Shown here one piece after another: positions 36,506-39,789 of a stretch of DNA of 39,789 nt. The number at the start of each line of letters is the position of its first letter. The first letter of the stretch is position 1. The DNA comes from Sulfurimonas sp. (GTDB taxonomy: Bacteria > Campylobacterota > Campylobacteria > Campylobacterales > Sulfurimonadaceae). The stretch covers positions 1 to 39,789 of the forward strand of contig JALSLQ010000075.1 in assembly GCA_026988235.1 (NCBI GenBank), given 5' to 3'. The position numbers were made by a program, and so were the translations under genes. Under the pieces are notes generated by a model. The model did not search any database, was not told the origin of the DNA, and saw nothing but the letters and a program-made list of their open reading frames with translations.

Positions 36506-37843
36506 ATGAATGAGACGATAGCTGCCATTGCAACAGCCAATGGTGTCGGCTCTATTGCTATCATACGCATAAGCGGTGAGAAGGCATTACATATAGCAAA
36601 AACACTTACATGTAAAGAAGACTTCACACCCAGACATGCAACACTTACCAATATTTATAATGCTAAAGAGGAGCTTATTGATGAAGCTATTGTTATTTAC
36701 TTCAAAGGTCCATACTCCTTTACTGCTGAAGATGTTGTAGAAATTCAGTGTCACGGTGGTTTTATTGTTGCACAAAGTATCTTACGCTCTACACTTAAAG
36801 CCGGAGCGCGTCTTGCATATGCCGGGGAGTTTTCTAAACGGGCTTTTTTTAACGGTAGAATTGATTTAAGCGAAGCAGAAGCTATAGCACAACTTATAGA
36901 AGCAAAAAGTGAAGACGCTGCAAAGATTCTTGCCTCTCAAATGAAAGGCTCGCTTAAAGAGTTCATAGAACAGGTGCGTGATGATATTATTCATATTTTA
37001 GCGTATAGCGAAGTGAGTATAGATTATGCTGAAGAGGATTTGCCTGAAGATTTGGTCGCACAAATACAGGCAAAACTAGATGAATTATATATCCTACTTG
37101 AAAAAACACTTATAGCCTCAAAATCACGAGAAGGATTGATGCAGGGTTTTCGTGTAGCAATTATAGGCAAGCCTAATGTCGGGAAAAGTTCTCTCTTAAA
37201 TGCTCTGTTAAATTATAATCGTGCCATAGTCAGTGGTATAGCGGGGACAACACGCGATACGATTGAAGAACAGTTAAGAATCGGTACACACTTAATACGA
37301 ATCGTAGATACGGCAGGTATTCGCGAAGCAAATGATGAAATAGAACGAATAGGAATACAGAGAAGTCTTGAAGCAATTAATGAAAGTGACATTGTCATAG
37401 CCCTTTTTGACGCTTCGCGTGAAGGGGACGATGAGGATAAGCAGATTGTTGCTTTGATAGACAAAAATAAAATGCAAAAAGAGATACTTGTTATAAAGAA
37501 TAAAATTGATTTGCAACAGAAATTTGATTTGAAAAACTTGGCTTTTGACTTGGAATTAAACTCTAAAAATGATGTGAGTGCTTTGGTAAAAAAACTAGAA
37601 GCACTTATGGACGCAAACAATGTTAGTGATGAAATTATGCTAATCTCTGAGCGTCAAATTTCTGCAGTTGAAGAGACAATGCAAAATATAAAAGAGGCGT
37701 ATGAACCACTGCAAGACCAAGAACTGGAAATTTTTTCATTCCATTTAAATGAAGCGGTGAAGGCGATGGCAAGTATTACCCGTCCATTTGAAAATGATGA
37801 AATGCTTGACAAAATGTTCGGTTCTTTTTGTTTGGGAAAATAG
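36506..37843 (+). CDS. mnmE: tRNA modification GTPase MnmE
   Basis: DTIAAIAT-like N-terminus; IIGKPNVGKSSLLNALL; DTAGIRE; C-terminal FCLGK. Confidence 0.97.
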   Translation: MNETIAAIATANGVGSIAIIRISGEKALHIAKTLTCKEDFTPRHATLTNIYNAKEELIDEAIVIYFKGPYSFTAEDVVEIQCHGGFIVAQSILRSTLKAGARLAYAGEFSKRAFFNGRIDLSEAEAIAQLIEAKSEDAAKILASQMKGSLKEFIEQVRDDIIHILAYSEVSIDYAEEDLPEDLVAQIQAKLDELYILLEKTLIASKSREGLMQGFRVAIIGKPNVGKSSLLNALLNYNRAIVSGIAGTTRDTIEEQLRIGTHLIRIVDTAGIREANDEIERIGIQRSLEAINESDIVIALFDASREGDDEDKQIVALIDKNKMQKEILVIKNKIDLQQKFDLKNLAFDLELNSKNDVSALVKKLEALMDANNVSDEIMLISERQISAVEETMQNIKEAYEPLQDQELEIFSFHLNEAVKAMASITRPFENDEMLDKMFGSFCLGK

Positions 37844-37845
37844 TA

Positions 37846-38238
37846 TTGAAATACATTGCCATTGACTTAGGACTCAAGCGTATTGGGCTGGCTTACTCAG
37901 CACACAAAGACATTGTAACACCTTTGCCTGCCGTGATACGAAAAAATCGTAATCAAGCTTCTTTGGAAGTTAAAAAAATTATCCAAGAGTGGGAAGCAGA
38001 TACTGTGATTATTGGTGTTCCTCTTGGTGGTAGCAGTGAAGATGAAATGCGAAAGCGTATTGCGCACTTTATGAATCTTGTCGATTTTGATGGCGATGTA
38101 TTTTATCAGGATGAAGTAGGAAGCTCAATTGAGGCTGAAAATATGATGAAAGGCGAGATTAAATACATACGCGATGGCAGAGTAGATTCCATTTCTGCCA
38201 TGATAATATTACAAAGATATTTGGCTAGAATTAGGTAG
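37846..38238 (+). CDS. ruvX: Holliday junction resolvase-like protein RuvX/YqgF
   Basis: YIAIDLGLKRIGLAYSAHKDIVTPLP...DTVIIGVPLGG...YQDEVGSSIEAE; TTG start at 37846 preferred. Confidence 0.9.
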   Translation: MKYIAIDLGLKRIGLAYSAHKDIVTPLPAVIRKNRNQASLEVKKIIQEWEADTVIIGVPLGGSSEDEMRKRIAHFMNLVDFDGDVFYQDEVGSSIEAENMMKGEIKYIRDGRVDSISAMIILQRYLARIR

Positions 38239-38968
38239 CCATTATATAAACATTATTGCTTTTGTCAGAAGCTTGCGCAAATCTTTCTTTTAATTCTCTG
38301 TCAAAAGTTAAGATAAACACATTTGTATTTTTTAGGTTTGCATTGTGAAACTTTTGTAATAGAATGTCATCTGCTACATTTTTTCCATGGTCACATTTTA
38401 CAAAATTGAATGAGTTGAGTGTTTTACCATAGTCATATAAATTTGCTTCCCATTCGGCTTTTTTCAGGTAAAGTGAGTCAGGGTTTGCTGCAAGAAAAAT
38501 ATTTTTATCTGAAATATTATATGGTTCTATAATATCATTGAAAATCGAAGCAACACTTGAAAAGTTTTCTATATCCCAAAAAAGATAACTTTGTTTCGCA
38601 TGAGATTTTTGTTTTTTGTTGATAAGTTTGAGCCTCTTTGTGATATTAAAACTCGAATGTGCCGTATCATTTATAATATTAATATATTTTTTTAATTGTT
38701 GTGCATCTTCTGTGCTAAATCCTAAAATTTCACCCAATTCTATGTAAAAATCTAAATTTTTTAGTTCATTTTCAGAAGCACCTTTTTGATACTTTTTTAA
38801 TTTTACAAGTTTTGCATTGGAAAAAACAAGTTTTATACTCATTTTTTCGTGATTTGCATAGGCTTGTTTTGTCCTGAAAAAAATATCTTTGGCTTCTGTA
38901 GTGTCTGGAAACTCTATGGAACCTCTATATTTATATTCGATAGAAATTTTTTGTTTGTTTAGAGACAT
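38231..38968 (-). CDS. NYN (PIN-like nuclease) domain protein
   Basis: SYLFWDIENFSSVASIFND...CDHGKNVADDILLQKF...NVFILTFDRELKERFAQA. Confidence 0.65.
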   Translation of the reverse strand: MSLNKQKISIEYKYRGSIEFPDTTEAKDIFFRTKQAYANHEKMSIKLVFSNAKLVKLKKYQKGASENELKNLDFYIELGEILGFSTEDAQQLKKYINIINDTAHSSFNITKRLKLINKKQKSHAKQSYLFWDIENFSSVASIFNDIIEPYNISDKNIFLAANPDSLYLKKAEWEANLYDYGKTLNSFNFVKCDHGKNVADDILLQKFHNANLKNTNVFILTFDRELKERFAQASDKSNNVYIMAT

Positions 38969-39609
38969 TGAAAGAACTCAGCAGCTTCTTTTTCATCACT
39001 AGAGAGTTTCTCTTTAGCATACAAAGGATCTTCACTCATTATTTTTTTTATCTCGTTTTGACAATAAGCAAATAGTACCTCTTTTGCTTGTTTATCATCA
39101 TTCAAAAACCCTAATCCACTAAACTGATACGGTTCCTCTTGCTCTATGCAAAGAAGTGTTCCCTCACACTCTTTTTCAAGGATGTCAACAAGTGTTCTAT
39201 AGTTGATGTTGAACTCGGTTGCCTGCCAACCTATGTCTTCAAGGTCACTATTGGCAAATTTATCTACACCATCACCTGTCGTGTCATCATAAGAAGCCCG
39301 TGGTATATTGACTTTTATAAGCTCCTGCCAGTTTGAAAAAGCTTTTATAAGCACTCTTTCCCCATCATCGACAATTTGGTAATTTGTACCAAAGATTTCT
39401 GCAAGAGAGGGTGCTTTACTTGGCATAAGTGCATTTATGGGTTGTAGTATATGCTTTGCCTGATAAATCAAAATTTCTTTCGCATTAAAAGGAGCATATT
39501 TAATCTCTCCTTCTATAGTAACACCATACTCTTTTGATGTATTTATGGCTGTAAGGAGTTCTTGTTTATTGACTATAATAATTTCATTAAAAAGGTTGAA
39601 TTGTTTCAT
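38959..39609 (-). CDS. Hypothetical protein translationally coupled to the NYN gene
   Basis: 216-codon ORF overlapping the NYN gene start by 10 nt; no recognised family. Confidence 0.55.
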   Translation of the reverse strand: MKQFNLFNEIIIVNKQELLTAINTSKEYGVTIEGEIKYAPFNAKEILIYQAKHILQPINALMPSKAPSLAEIFGTNYQIVDDGERVLIKAFSNWQELIKVNIPRASYDDTTGDGVDKFANSDLEDIGWQATEFNINYRTLVDILEKECEGTLLCIEQEEPYQFSGLGFLNDDKQAKEVLFAYCQNEIKKIMSEDPLYAKEKLSSDEKEAAEFFQCL

Positions 39610-39723
39610 TATCTCTCCAGATATTTTTTCGTATTATACAGAGTCTGAGATTAAGTGCAGTAATTTCCAAAATTTAAATCTGAAGTGCAATTTTTGAATT
39701 TATAAATCATATCAATTTTATCC

Positions 39724-39789
39724 TTAAGCAGCCATTTTTGAACCAAAGAAAACTTCATTGGGAGTTTTCCAGTTGAGAGATTTTCTAGG
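39724..39789 (-). mobile_element. C-terminal end of an IS30-family transposase, running off the window edge
   Basis: Minus-strand translation PRKSLNWKTPNEVFFGSKMAA* matches the IS30 transposase C-terminus (RPRK-LGWKTP-EVF type). Confidence 0.8.

Noticed and set aside
1-39789. tRNA, rRNA, tmRNA, SRP RNA or CRISPR
   Set aside because: Intergenic gaps were inspected by eye and none showed the expected conserved sequences; small unusual RNAs cannot be excluded without a covariance-model search.

Overview
This looks like a chromosomal window from an AT-rich Campylobacterota (epsilonproteobacterial) genome, Sulfurimonas-like by protein character. The taxonomic call is inference; the presence of HobA and the lysC-hobA-holB-folP order support it. 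Most of the window is densely packed housekeeping genes: rpsF-ssb-rpsR, queA-tatC-tatB, rppH-lysC-hobA-holB-folP, a pit-type phosphate transporter, msrB/ppi, hup, a fapA (DUF342) cluster, fbaA, cmoA, nth, a hybrid histidine kinase, a SurA/PpiC-type isomerase, clpB, a GGDEF/EAL protein, a porin-like protein, and rpmH-rnpA-yidD-yidC-jag-mnmE-ruvX. The right edge becomes accessory: a NYN/PIN-like protein, an uncharacterised gene and the C-terminus of an IS30-family transposase running off the window. I saw no CRISPR array, rRNA or tRNA. The signals most worth a second look are: (1) an over-represented palindrome, TTACATGTAA / TACATGTA, scattered inside unrelated genes; (2) rnpA with no ATG/GTG/TTG start upstream of its conserved N-terminus, plus a terminator-like hairpin inside that region; (3) a probable S6:S18 autoregulatory mRNA leader directly after the rpsF promoter; (4) an AT-rich iteron/dyad region ahead of a small HTH gene pair; (5) a stand-alone class III cyclase-like protein next to fapA. 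I did not find a clearly new multi-gene system.
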